Shown one piece after another: positions 1-6,224 of a stretch of 10,372 bases of DNA (position 1 is the stretch's first letter; the number at the start of each line of letters is the position of its first letter). The stretch is from contig JAUSPJ010000039.1 of NCBI GenBank assembly GCA_030655795.1, forward strand, positions 1-10,372, given 5' to 3'. The notes under the pieces were generated by a model, which saw nothing but the letters and a program-made list of their open reading frames with translations, was not told the DNA's origin and did no database searches. A program made the position numbers and the translations under genes. This stretch comes from Fidelibacterota bacterium (GTDB taxonomy: Bacteria; Fidelibacterota; UBA2242).

Positions 1-822
1 ATCCAAACCCTGTCCGACTTTATTGAGTTACCCGTATTTCCCGCTGACCCTGTTACATATACCAGCGCTGCCATCCCGCTATCCCTATTTGATACAATCA
101 TTGCTTTTGAGTGGCGCTACAACCAGTCGCCGGAAAACATATTGAGAACACCGGTGAATTTCAAAGTAGCAACACCGAATAACAGCATCGGCAGCAGCTC
201 GCCGGACTCGGTTTTATCCGTTACTTTTCCTGTCAATTCTGTTTACGATACGCTCATTACATGGATTAATCAGACAAGAATGTACAGCAATGCGAATATT
301 TCCGCTATCTCCGACCCCTATACCATCTTCCCGCTTGAACAACCGCTCAGGTCTGACATTTTACTGGAAATTAAACTCCCGGTCGGAACAGAAGACCTGG
401 AAAAAATCGGACTTTACCAACTGGACGATGATGAATGGAGCTTCCTGGGTAACCAATCAAATCCCGAGCAAACCACCATCAGCGCCTATACAGATAAATT
501 CGGTTCGGTGGCACTGTTAAAAGATATAGAATCGCCAGTTATTTCAGATATATTTCCCGGTAATGGCGGTCGTTTCCGGTCTCAGGATATTACATATATC
601 AGTGCAATCGTGAAAGATAATCTTTCCGGATTAAAAGACGATACATCCATTTCGGTACTAATGGATAACCGGCCGTTATACGCGGAATACAATGCACCGA
701 AAGATCATATCCGGTATAAAACGTCCGGCAGCCTTTCGAAAGGTCAACATACGCTGACAATTACCGTTACCGATCGGGCCAATAACTATACCACGAAAAA
801 CAGCGCCTTCACCGTTTATTAA
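1..822 (+). CDS. C-terminal part of a probable secreted protein with an Ig-like domain (5' end outside window)
   Basis: The frame is open from the first base of the window to the TAA at 820-822, so this is the last 273 residues of a longer protein whose start lies upstream. A TTG at 142 could be mistaken for a start, but the reading frame continues without a stop to the left of it. No catalytic motif is visible. The region around 340-530 reads as a beta-rich segment (IGLYQLDDDEWSFLGN, then a GSVALLKD strand). It is followed at about 531-820 by an Ig-like module that opens with SPVISDIFPGNGG and ends with a GQHTLTITVTDRANN strand. This arrangement resembles the C-terminal tails of secreted M23-type peptidases and related exported proteins in FCB-group bacteria. 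That identity is inferred from style and memory only, because the peptidase domain would lie outside the window. The stop is 5 nt before the rhomboid gene, which suggests co-transcription. Confidence 0.85.
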   Translation: MQTLSDFIELPVFPADPVTYTSAAIPLSLFDTIIAFEWRYNQSPENILRTPVNFKVATPNNSIGSSSPDSVLSVTFPVNSVYDTLITWINQTRMYSNANISAISDPYTIFPLEQPLRSDILLEIKLPVGTEDLEKIGLYQLDDDEWSFLGNQSNPEQTTISAYTDKFGSVALLKDIESPVISDIFPGNGGRFRSQDITYISAIVKDNLSGLKDDTSISVLMDNRPLYAEYNAPKDHIRYKTSGSLSKGQHTLTITVTDRANNYTTKNSAFTVY

Positions 823-827
823 ATCCC

Positions 828-1520
828 ATGTTTATACCGCTTAAAGACTCCAGCATCCGACTCAGCCCGCCCTATATCACGATTGCAATTATCCTGATAA
901 ATATCTGTGTGTTTATTTACCAGTCAACGCTGCCCCCGGATGCATTAAAGTCCTGGATATATTCTACCGGCGTCGTGCCGAATCGGCTTTTTGATAACGG
1001 CCTCATTGGGCTCGTGTCTCCATTCATCAGCTCTCTGTTTATTCACGGCGGTTTTCTTCATCTGGCCGGAAATATGTTATATCTGTGGATTTTTGGTGAT
1101 AATATTGAAAGCACCCTGGGACACGGTAAGTTTATTCTTTTTTATCTTAGCGCCGGAATTATTGCGACACTTTGCCAAATCGTCATTCAACCCCAGGCCG
1201 ATATCCCCGTTATCGGCGCCAGCGGAGCAATATCAGGAGTATTGGGCGCCTATTTAATCCGCTATCCCCGCGCCCGAATTCAGGTTTTTATCTGGCTGAT
1301 CCTGATTATTCAACGGGTCTGGGTGCCGGCCGCCTACGTTTTAGGGTTCTGGTTTTTACTCCAGTTAAGCAATGGGCTTGGCGCCCTGACATTCCAACAA
1401 CAGGGCGGAGTTGCCTGGTTTGCGCATATTGGTGGATTTTTAGCCGGTATTGCATTATTATTTACTCTGGAACCTTATGAAAGGAAGCGAATATGGAAAC
1501 AGCTAAGCCGGAAGTATTAA
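828..1520 (+). CDS. Rhomboid family intramembrane serine protease
   Basis: This 230-residue protein is a rhomboid, which cleaves transmembrane segments of other membrane proteins inside the lipid bilayer. The catalytic pair is visible: Ser132 in GASGAISG (residues 130-137) and His200 in AHIGG (199-203). The supporting motif HGGFLHLAGN gives His73, His78 and Asn82, matching the H-x4-H-x3-N pattern that shapes the oxyanion hole in GlpG-type enzymes. There are about six hydrophobic segments, starting with residues 15-32. The N-terminus (MFIPLKDSS) is typical of the short bacterial subfamily, without an extra cytoplasmic domain. I see no clear Shine-Dalgarno sequence before the ATG, which lies 5 nt after the upstream stop, so it may be translated by coupling. 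The end overlaps cdd by 28 nt. The substrate cannot be deduced; the secreted-protein gene just upstream is only a positional candidate. Confidence 0.95.
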   Translation: MFIPLKDSSIRLSPPYITIAIILINICVFIYQSTLPPDALKSWIYSTGVVPNRLFDNGLIGLVSPFISSLFIHGGFLHLAGNMLYLWIFGDNIESTLGHGKFILFYLSAGIIATLCQIVIQPQADIPVIGASGAISGVLGAYLIRYPRARIQVFIWLILIIQRVWVPAAYVLGFWFLLQLSNGLGALTFQQQGGVAWFAHIGGFLAGIALLFTLEPYERKRIWKQLSRKY

Positions 1521-1903
1521 AACAGCACGCCCAAAAGGCAGCAACTTTTTCGCATTCGCCTTTCTCCCATTACCCGGTCGGGGCCGCCCTGTTGGCGGAA
1601 GATGGTACAATTTTTCACGGGTGCAATATCGAGTCCAGTTCCTACGGGCTGACCGTCTGTGCCGAACGGAACGCCATTGCTGCCGCCGTTGTAAGCGGTC
1701 ATAATAAATTCAAAGCCCTTGCCGTCTATTCCAATAACGGCGCCACGCCCTGCGGAGCCTGTCGTCAGGTTATTTGGGACATCTGTGGGGATATACCCAT
1801 TTATATATTCACAAAGGACGGCAAATCTGAACTGTATCGTTCCAAAGCTTTGTTGCCGGCGCCGTTTGACGACACCAAACTCAAGAAAGAAAACAAGCAA
1901 TGA
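1493..1903 (+). CDS. cdd: Cytidine deaminase
   Basis: This 136-residue protein has the length of the small homotetrameric zinc cytidine deaminases, which hydrolyse cytidine and deoxycytidine to uridine and deoxyuridine in the cytoplasm. The zinc and catalytic signature is complete: Cys56-Ala-Glu58 (CAERNAI), with Glu58 as proton shuttle, and Cys87 and Cys90 in PCGACRQ. The ribose-binding N-x-E is present as Asn45-Ile-Glu47 in GCNIESSS. The start is supported by a purine-rich AAAGGAAG shortly upstream, inside the end of the rhomboid gene, which it overlaps by 28 nt. The stop overlaps the next start as ATGA, so it is almost certainly translationally coupled to udk. Its product uridine is the substrate of the next enzyme. 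The Lys-rich C-terminal tail (KLKKENKQ) is probably disordered. Confidence 0.97.
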   Translation: METAKPEVLKQHAQKAATFSHSPFSHYPVGAALLAEDGTIFHGCNIESSSYGLTVCAERNAIAAAVVSGHNKFKALAVYSNNGATPCGACRQVIWDICGDIPIYIFTKDGKSELYRSKALLPAPFDDTKLKKENKQ

Positions 1904-2529
1904 AACAGTCAATCCTAATCGGGATCGCCGGGGGCACGGGTTCCGGTAAAACGTCGATGGCGAAGAATATTGTGCGCGATTTTAATCCCCAACAAGTTGT
2001 TATAATAGAACAGGATTCCTATTATTTTGATCTTAAAGATATCCCTCTGGACGCACGCCATCATCACAACTTTGATCATCCGGAAGCCTATGATTTTGAA
2101 TTGATGAAAAAGCAGATCCGCGATCTTATTAATGGAAAAACCACCGAAATTCCCATTTATGATTACAAAAACCACACCCGCAGCGCCGCGGTACACCTGG
2201 TTGCCGGCCATAAAATCATCGTTCTTGAGGGCATTATGGTTCTTTTCGATCCCGAGCTACGCGATCTGATGGATATAAAAATCTATATTCAGACAGCTCC
2301 CGATATCCGGTTTATCCGACGCCTTTCCCGTGATATTAAATATCGCGGCCGCTCGGTAGAATCCGTGATTCACCAATACCTGGATACCGTCCGCCCCATG
2401 CACGAACAGTTCATCGAACCGACCAAGCAATATGCCGATATCATCATACCCGAGGGCGGACATAACACGGTTGCCGTCGATCTGTTTAAAACAAAAGTAA
2501 CATCCCTGTTAAAACATCTTACAAAATAA
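1900..2529 (+). CDS. udk: Uridine kinase
   Basis: This 209-residue P-loop kinase phosphorylates uridine (and usually cytidine) to the monophosphate, trapping imported nucleosides. The Walker A motif GGTGSGKT spans residues 11-18. Family motifs follow in order: QDSYY (38-42), NFDHPEAYDF (57-66) and PIYDY (85-89), which form the nucleoside pocket; the strand IIVLEGIMVL (107-115 region); and the lid-like RRLSRDIKYRGRS (140-152). Length and motif order match bacterial Udk and are shorter than phosphoribulokinase, the main alternative in this superfamily. The ATG overlaps the cdd stop (ATGA), so the two are probably translated in tandem. A 61-nt AT-rich gap with no recognisable terminator separates it from tdk. 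Confidence 0.97.
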   Translation: MKQSILIGIAGGTGSGKTSMAKNIVRDFNPQQVVIIEQDSYYFDLKDIPLDARHHHNFDHPEAYDFELMKKQIRDLINGKTTEIPIYDYKNHTRSAAVHLVAGHKIIVLEGIMVLFDPELRDLMDIKIYIQTAPDIRFIRRLSRDIKYRGRSVESVIHQYLDTVRPMHEQFIEPTKQYADIIIPEGGHNTVAVDLFKTKVTSLLKHLTK

Positions 2530-2590
2530 AAACATTATTTCAATACGTGTATCATAAACAAATAACATCAAAACAGTATTAGGAATACAA

Positions 2591-3199
2591 ATGCACAGTC
2601 ACACCATGCGTAGTTATCCAATGGGAATTGAAGAAGTCGTTGCTATCACCGGAAAACCTTCCGGCTGGATTGAAGTTATATGCGGAAGCATGTTTTCCGG
2701 AAAAACCGAAGAACTGATCCGCCGTCTCCGGCGCGCCCAAATTGCCAAACAGAAAGTTGCCATTTTCAAACCGATGATTGATATCCGGTACAGTGAAGAC
2801 CACATTGTCTCTCATAATATGCAGAAAATACCGTCAATTGCCGTGGAAAAAGCCGAAGACATTCTAAAACATGTCAAAGACGCCCACGTGCTGGGTATCG
2901 ATGAAGCCCAGTTCTTCGACAGCTCTCTTGTGGCGGTCTGTAGACAATTGGCGGAATCCGGAAGGCGGGTGATTGTGGCCGGTCTTGATAAAGATTACCG
3001 TGGTGACCCGTTTGAACCGATTCCCCAGCTGCTTTGCGAGGCAGAATATATAACTAAAACCCTGGCAATATGCATGAAATGCGGAAATCCCGCCAGCTAT
3101 ACACAGCGCATTTCAAAATCCAGTGAGCGGGTTCTGCTGGGCGCTACCGATACTTATGAGGCCCGCTGTCGAATCTGTTTCGAAGCGCCGGAAGAATGA
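2591..3199 (+). CDS. tdk: Thymidine kinase, type II (zinc-binding)
   Basis: This 202-residue enzyme phosphorylates thymidine and deoxyuridine to the 5'-monophosphate with ATP. The P-loop GSMFSGKT is at residues 32-39 after a GWIEVIC strand, as in Bacillus-type enzymes. The Walker B and catalytic region DEAQFF (104-109) contains the expected catalytic base Glu105. The zinc site is complete: Cys161 and Cys164 (CMKCG) plus Cys193 and Cys196 (CRIC). The thymidine-binding lasso is seen in the TDTYEARCR stretch (187-194). The ATG at 2591 has AGGA six bases upstream. Later in-frame ATGs at 2606 and 2621 lack such a site, so the N-terminus is about 12 residues longer than in many relatives. Deoxyuridine made by Cdd is a natural second substrate, which ties this gene to its neighbours. 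Confidence 0.97.
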   Translation: MHSHTMRSYPMGIEEVVAITGKPSGWIEVICGSMFSGKTEELIRRLRRAQIAKQKVAIFKPMIDIRYSEDHIVSHNMQKIPSIAVEKAEDILKHVKDAHVLGIDEAQFFDSSLVAVCRQLAESGRRVIVAGLDKDYRGDPFEPIPQLLCEAEYITKTLAICMKCGNPASYTQRISKSSERVLLGATDTYEARCRICFEAPEE

Positions 3200-3203
3200 G
3201 TAT

Positions 3204-3218
3204 TTAATTCAGAATTAA
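3204..3218. promoter_or_regulatory. 15-nt perfect palindrome before the nucleoside transporter gene
   Basis: TTAATTC-A-GAATTAA is a perfect inverted repeat with 7-nt arms and a single central base. It lies in the 34-nt gap between tdk and the transporter, just upstream of the AAAGGA ribosome-binding site. Its odd-length symmetry and position would fit a repressor or activator operator controlling transporter synthesis. It is AT-only apart from one C and one G, so a chance origin is plausible. It is not a terminator, because the loop is too short and no T-run follows. Confidence 0.25.
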
Positions 3219-3233
3219 TTAAAGGAAAAAAAC

Positions 3234-4868
3234 ATGCGTTTTATCGGAGTACTCGGAATTATTACATTGCTCGGAATCGCTTTTCTAATGTCGAACAACC
3301 GAAAAAAGATTAATCTGCGAACAGTGATCTGGGGAATGACATTACAGCTGCTTTTTGCCGCCATTATCCTGGGCGCACCACTTCTATCATATTTCGCGAT
3401 GCTGCTGTTTGTCGGCCTGATTATTCTTTACCTTTTCAGCGATGAAATAAACACCGGCGCCGTTAGAGAAAATCAGTATTTAACCGCCGGGATTATCATT
3501 CTATTCACATTTCTGGCTGGCGCCGTTTTTTACTTTTTGAACAATTTTAATGTTCTCACAATTTTTTGGTGGGTATTGTTATTGATCATTATCATCAAGG
3601 CCGCCTTAAAAAATTCCCAATATCAAAAATATCTGGTGGCCGGACTGCTTAGTTCCGGATATGTCTGGATTTTCAGTCACGGTTATACCGGGCAAATAAT
3701 TTTTTCGCTGCTCAGCCAAAAAGTTGAAACCTTTTTGGCGCTGGCAGATCTCGGATCGGAATTCATGTTCGGAAACCTCGCTGTTTCCAAACATTTCTTC
3801 CCTGGTTCTGATTTCTGGCCGGGGTTTGGCTACCAGTTTGGATTCAAAGTCCTTCCGGTCATTATCTTTTTCGGCGCTTTTATGTCAATTCTGTATCATC
3901 TTGGCGTCATGCAGCTGATTGTTAAATGGATGGCCCGTTTCATGCAGTGGACCATGGGAACCAGCGGAAGTGAAACACTTTCTTGTTCGGCAAATATTTT
4001 TGTGGGCCAGACCGAGGCCCCCCTCTTAATTCGCCCATTTTTAAACGAAATGACAATGTCCGAATTGCTGACCATTATGGTCGGTGGTTTTGCCACTATC
4101 GCCGGCGGTGTTCTGGCCGGATATATTGCCATGGGGGTCAGCGCCACTCATCTCATCGCCGCCAGCGTCATGTCGGCGCCCGCTGCGCTGGTGGTGGCAA
4201 AAATCATTTACCCCGAAACCCAATTTTCAAAAACATCCGGCGATGCCGAGCTGCCCAAAGATATTATTAAAACCAGTAATCTTCTTGACGCGGCCAGCAG
4301 CGGCGTTGCAGACGGGCTAAAATTGGCCGTGAATGTCGGCGCCATGCTGATTGCATTTATCGCTCTGATTGGATTAATCGATACAATCCTGGCTTTTACC
4401 GACAGACTAATCGACGGAAAACTTTTTGGGGGCGCCTTTTATCAATACACCAACGCCAGCGCTCTCTCGCCGGTGAAAGGTGAATACACCGGTATTTTCC
4501 CCGGCAGTTTGAAGACATTCTTTGCAACGGTTTTGAGTCCGCTGGCCTGGTTGATGGGGGTTTCCTGGCAGTATGCCGGGGAGGTTGGCAATTTGTTGGG
4601 AATCAAACTGGCCCTCAATGAATTTGTGGCCTACGGTTCTCTGGCGGAGCTGATTCACAATGGCGTCATGGACGAAAAAGCTGTCGTTATATCCACTTAT
4701 GCGTTATGCGGGTTTGCAAATTTTGCATCGATCGGAATTCAAATCGGCGGTATTAGCGCCCTGGCTCCGAAAAGACGTTCCGATCTTTCCAGGGTTGCCT
4801 TAAAAGCCATGTTTGGCGGAGCGATTGCTAGCTGGCTCACCGCTTCAATCGCAGGTATATTAATATAA
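3234..4868 (+). CDS. nupC: Concentrative nucleoside transporter (CNT/NupC family) with extra membrane segments
   Basis: This inner-membrane symporter imports nucleosides using a sodium or proton gradient. Family hallmarks are clear: LGIAFLMSNNRKKINLRTV at the N-terminus (11-31), FKVLPVIIFFGAFMSILYHLG (204-224), GQTEAPLL (258-265) in the first re-entrant hairpin region, LNEFVAY (461-467) and CGFANFASIGIQIGG (492-506). The last contains the Asn and Ser which, with the Glu of NEFVAY and the Gln-Thr-Glu of GQTE, contact the nucleoside in the Vibrio CNT structure. At 544 residues it exceeds the usual 400-420. The excess lies between the second helix and the VETFLALADLGSEFMFG segment (residues about 49-153) and holds about four hydrophobic stretches. 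The reading frame is intact and the core motifs are preserved, so the protein is probably functional. The start has AAAGGA about 8 nt upstream. Whether the coupling ion is Na+ or H+ cannot be told. Confidence 0.95.
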   Translation: MRFIGVLGIITLLGIAFLMSNNRKKINLRTVIWGMTLQLLFAAIILGAPLLSYFAMLLFVGLIILYLFSDEINTGAVRENQYLTAGIIILFTFLAGAVFYFLNNFNVLTIFWWVLLLIIIIKAALKNSQYQKYLVAGLLSSGYVWIFSHGYTGQIIFSLLSQKVETFLALADLGSEFMFGNLAVSKHFFPGSDFWPGFGYQFGFKVLPVIIFFGAFMSILYHLGVMQLIVKWMARFMQWTMGTSGSETLSCSANIFVGQTEAPLLIRPFLNEMTMSELLTIMVGGFATIAGGVLAGYIAMGVSATHLIAASVMSAPAALVVAKIIYPETQFSKTSGDAELPKDIIKTSNLLDAASSGVADGLKLAVNVGAMLIAFIALIGLIDTILAFTDRLIDGKLFGGAFYQYTNASALSPVKGEYTGIFPGSLKTFFATVLSPLAWLMGVSWQYAGEVGNLLGIKLALNEFVAYGSLAELIHNGVMDEKAVVISTYALCGFANFASIGIQIGGISALAPKRRSDLSRVALKAMFGGAIASWLTASIAGILI

Positions 4869-4886
4869 ATTCAACGAGGTATTTTT

Positions 4887-5531
4887 ATGAAACTGATATT
4901 ATTGGGCCCTCCCGGCGTCGGTAAAGGCACTCAGGCACAATTACTTACAAATGAGTACAAGATCCCCCAGATATCAACCGGTAATATATTGAGAGGAGCA
5001 ATCCAGAAGGGTTCCGATCTTGGGAAAAAAGCCAACAGCTACATGTCAAAAGGCGAACTGGTTCCGGACAATATCATGCTGGGATTAATCCAGGAAAAAT
5101 TGTTTGGAGACACACCGCTCAACGGATATATTCTAGACGGTTTCCCGCGAACACTGGTCCAGGCAAAGGCTCTGAAAACCATGTTTGAGGAACACAATGA
5201 CACCCTCGATGCGGTACTATCTCTGGAGGCAGACGAGAATTTAATTCTGAAACGACTGTCATCGCGGCGCACATGCCGGAACTGCAAAACAGTTTATAAT
5301 TTAATCACAAAACCACCGGTCGTCGTCGGTGTTTGCGATGTCTGCTCCGGAGAATTATATCAACGGGACGACGATAAAATTGAAACCATTCAAAATCGAA
5401 TTGCCGTATATAAAAAACAAACCGAACCTCTCATCGATTATTATCGGGCAGCGGGGATATTGATTGCTATCGATTCCTCCGGCAGCCCACAGGAGGTTCA
5501 TGCGTTTATAACATCTCAATTGGAGGATTAA
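4887..5531 (+). CDS. adk: Adenylate kinase, zinc-LID form
   Basis: This 214-residue enzyme interconverts AMP + ATP and 2 ADP in the cytoplasm. The P-loop GPPGVGKGT is at 7-15, DGFPRT at 84-89, and the C-terminal QTEPLIDYYRAAG at 178-190. The LID domain is the long type with four zinc-ligand cysteines: Cys130 and Cys133 (CRNC), Cys150 and Cys153 (CDVC). One oddity: the usually invariant STGD of the AMP-binding region reads STGN here (Asn33). The rest of that helix looks normal. A GAGG site lies about 8 nt before the ATG, 18 nt after the transporter stop. Adk is often next to secY; here it sits in a nucleoside-salvage cluster, where it would regenerate ADP from AMP. Confidence 0.97.
   Translation: MKLILLGPPGVGKGTQAQLLTNEYKIPQISTGNILRGAIQKGSDLGKKANSYMSKGELVPDNIMLGLIQEKLFGDTPLNGYILDGFPRTLVQAKALKTMFEEHNDTLDAVLSLEADENLILKRLSSRRTCRNCKTVYNLITKPPVVVGVCDVCSGELYQRDDDKIETIQNRIAVYKKQTEPLIDYYRAAGILIAIDSSGSPQEVHAFITSQLED
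5522..5526 (+). promoter_or_regulatory. Ribosome-binding site that fixes the GTG start of coaE
   Basis: GGAGG lies inside the last codons of adk, 10 nt upstream of the GTG at 5537. The frame stays open upstream of that GTG, so this site, together with the canonical MVTIGITGG N-terminus that follows, is what decides the start. Confidence 0.7.
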
Positions 5532-5536
5532 AAACC

Positions 5537-6124
5537 GTGGTAACAATCGGCATTACAGGTGGTCTTGGATCAGGAAAAAGCACCGCCTGTCAGCGCCTGA
5601 AAGAAAAGGGCGCCGTTATTTTTGATGCAGATTCTATTGCAAAACAGGTTTTGCATAACAGTCTAATTCAGGAACAGTTGGTTGATGAATTTGGCGCTGA
5701 TATTATTCAAAATGGCGCTGTAAACACCGGCAAGCTGGCAAAAATAGCCTTTAGCAGCGAGTACAATCAGGCTGAACTGAATAACATCGTCCACCCCTAT
5801 GTTATTGAACAATTTGAAAAATTACGCGACGAATTCGCCGATAAAGACGGTCTGCTGGTGATGGACGCACCCCTGATTTTCGAATCCGGAATTGATGCGC
5901 ATTTCGACCATACTGTCCTTATTTATTCAACAATGAAATTGCGGATTAATCGGGCGATGAAACGTGGGAATTTGTCCCGGGAACAAATTTTGCGGCGGAT
6001 GGACCTCCAGATGCCCGAGGAAGAAAAACGGGAACTGGCTTCAATTGTCATCGAAAACAACGGTCCAATCGAGCATTTATACGAAAAAATCGATAAATTA
6101 TATGCCGGTTTAATGGGCGAATAA
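5537..6124 (+). CDS. coaE: Dephospho-CoA kinase
   Basis: This 195-residue P-loop kinase performs the last step of coenzyme A synthesis, phosphorylating the 3'-hydroxyl of dephospho-CoA with ATP. The Walker A motif GGLGSGKST is at residues 8-16, close to the N-terminus as usual. It is followed by DADSIAKQVL (30-39, substrate aspartates), the HP pair (86-87) in NNIVHPYV, DAPLIFESG (110-118) and the R-x3-Q lid motif (RMDLQM, 154-159). The conserved ENNG near the C-terminus is at 173-176. It uses a GTG start 5 nt after the adk stop, with a GGAGG site upstream, so it is probably co-transcribed with adk. It is the fourth P-loop kinase in this gene run (udk, tdk, adk, coaE), though its pathway is cofactor synthesis rather than nucleoside salvage. 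A 100-nt gap follows, so it may be the last gene of the operon; no hairpin terminator is evident. Confidence 0.96.
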   Translation: MVTIGITGGLGSGKSTACQRLKEKGAVIFDADSIAKQVLHNSLIQEQLVDEFGADIIQNGAVNTGKLAKIAFSSEYNQAELNNIVHPYVIEQFEKLRDEFADKDGLLVMDAPLIFESGIDAHFDHTVLIYSTMKLRINRAMKRGNLSREQILRRMDLQMPEEEKRELASIVIENNGPIEHLYEKIDKLYAGLMGE

Positions 6125-6224
6125 AATCGCTTATTTCTCATTACGGTAATTCCTATCAGATTATCTTTCCAAAACATTTATATAAATGGCTGGATTTCGC
6201 TCCGGTTTTTGTAAATTTGGGGCG

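Noticed and set aside
1517..1912. 131-codon open frame antisense to cdd
   Set aside because: It lies entirely opposite a well-supported deaminase gene, its translation has no recognisable motif and no ribosome-binding site stands out. It is a by-product of codon use in the real gene.
3606..4658. Several 60-95-codon frames in other registers of the transporter gene (both strands)
   Set aside because: All overlap the clear CNT reading frame and give low-complexity, His/Arg/Pro-rich translations typical of shadow frames.
6140..6150. ATTAC-G-GTAAT palindrome after coaE as a terminator or operator
   Set aside because: The arms are only 5 nt with a one-base centre and no T-run follows, so it cannot act as an intrinsic terminator, and the length is within chance expectation.
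6212..6219. TAAATTTG resembling the Bacteroidota -7 promoter element (TAnnTTTG)
   Set aside because: It would place transcription start at about the ATG at 6225, and I see no matching upstream element at the right distance. A short AT-rich match by chance is more likely.
6186..6224. Upstream ATG extending the surface protein by 13 residues
   Set aside because: The extension has no ribosome-binding site and would put MAGFRSGFCKFGA before a complete signal peptide that starts at the next ATG (6225). It cannot be fully excluded.
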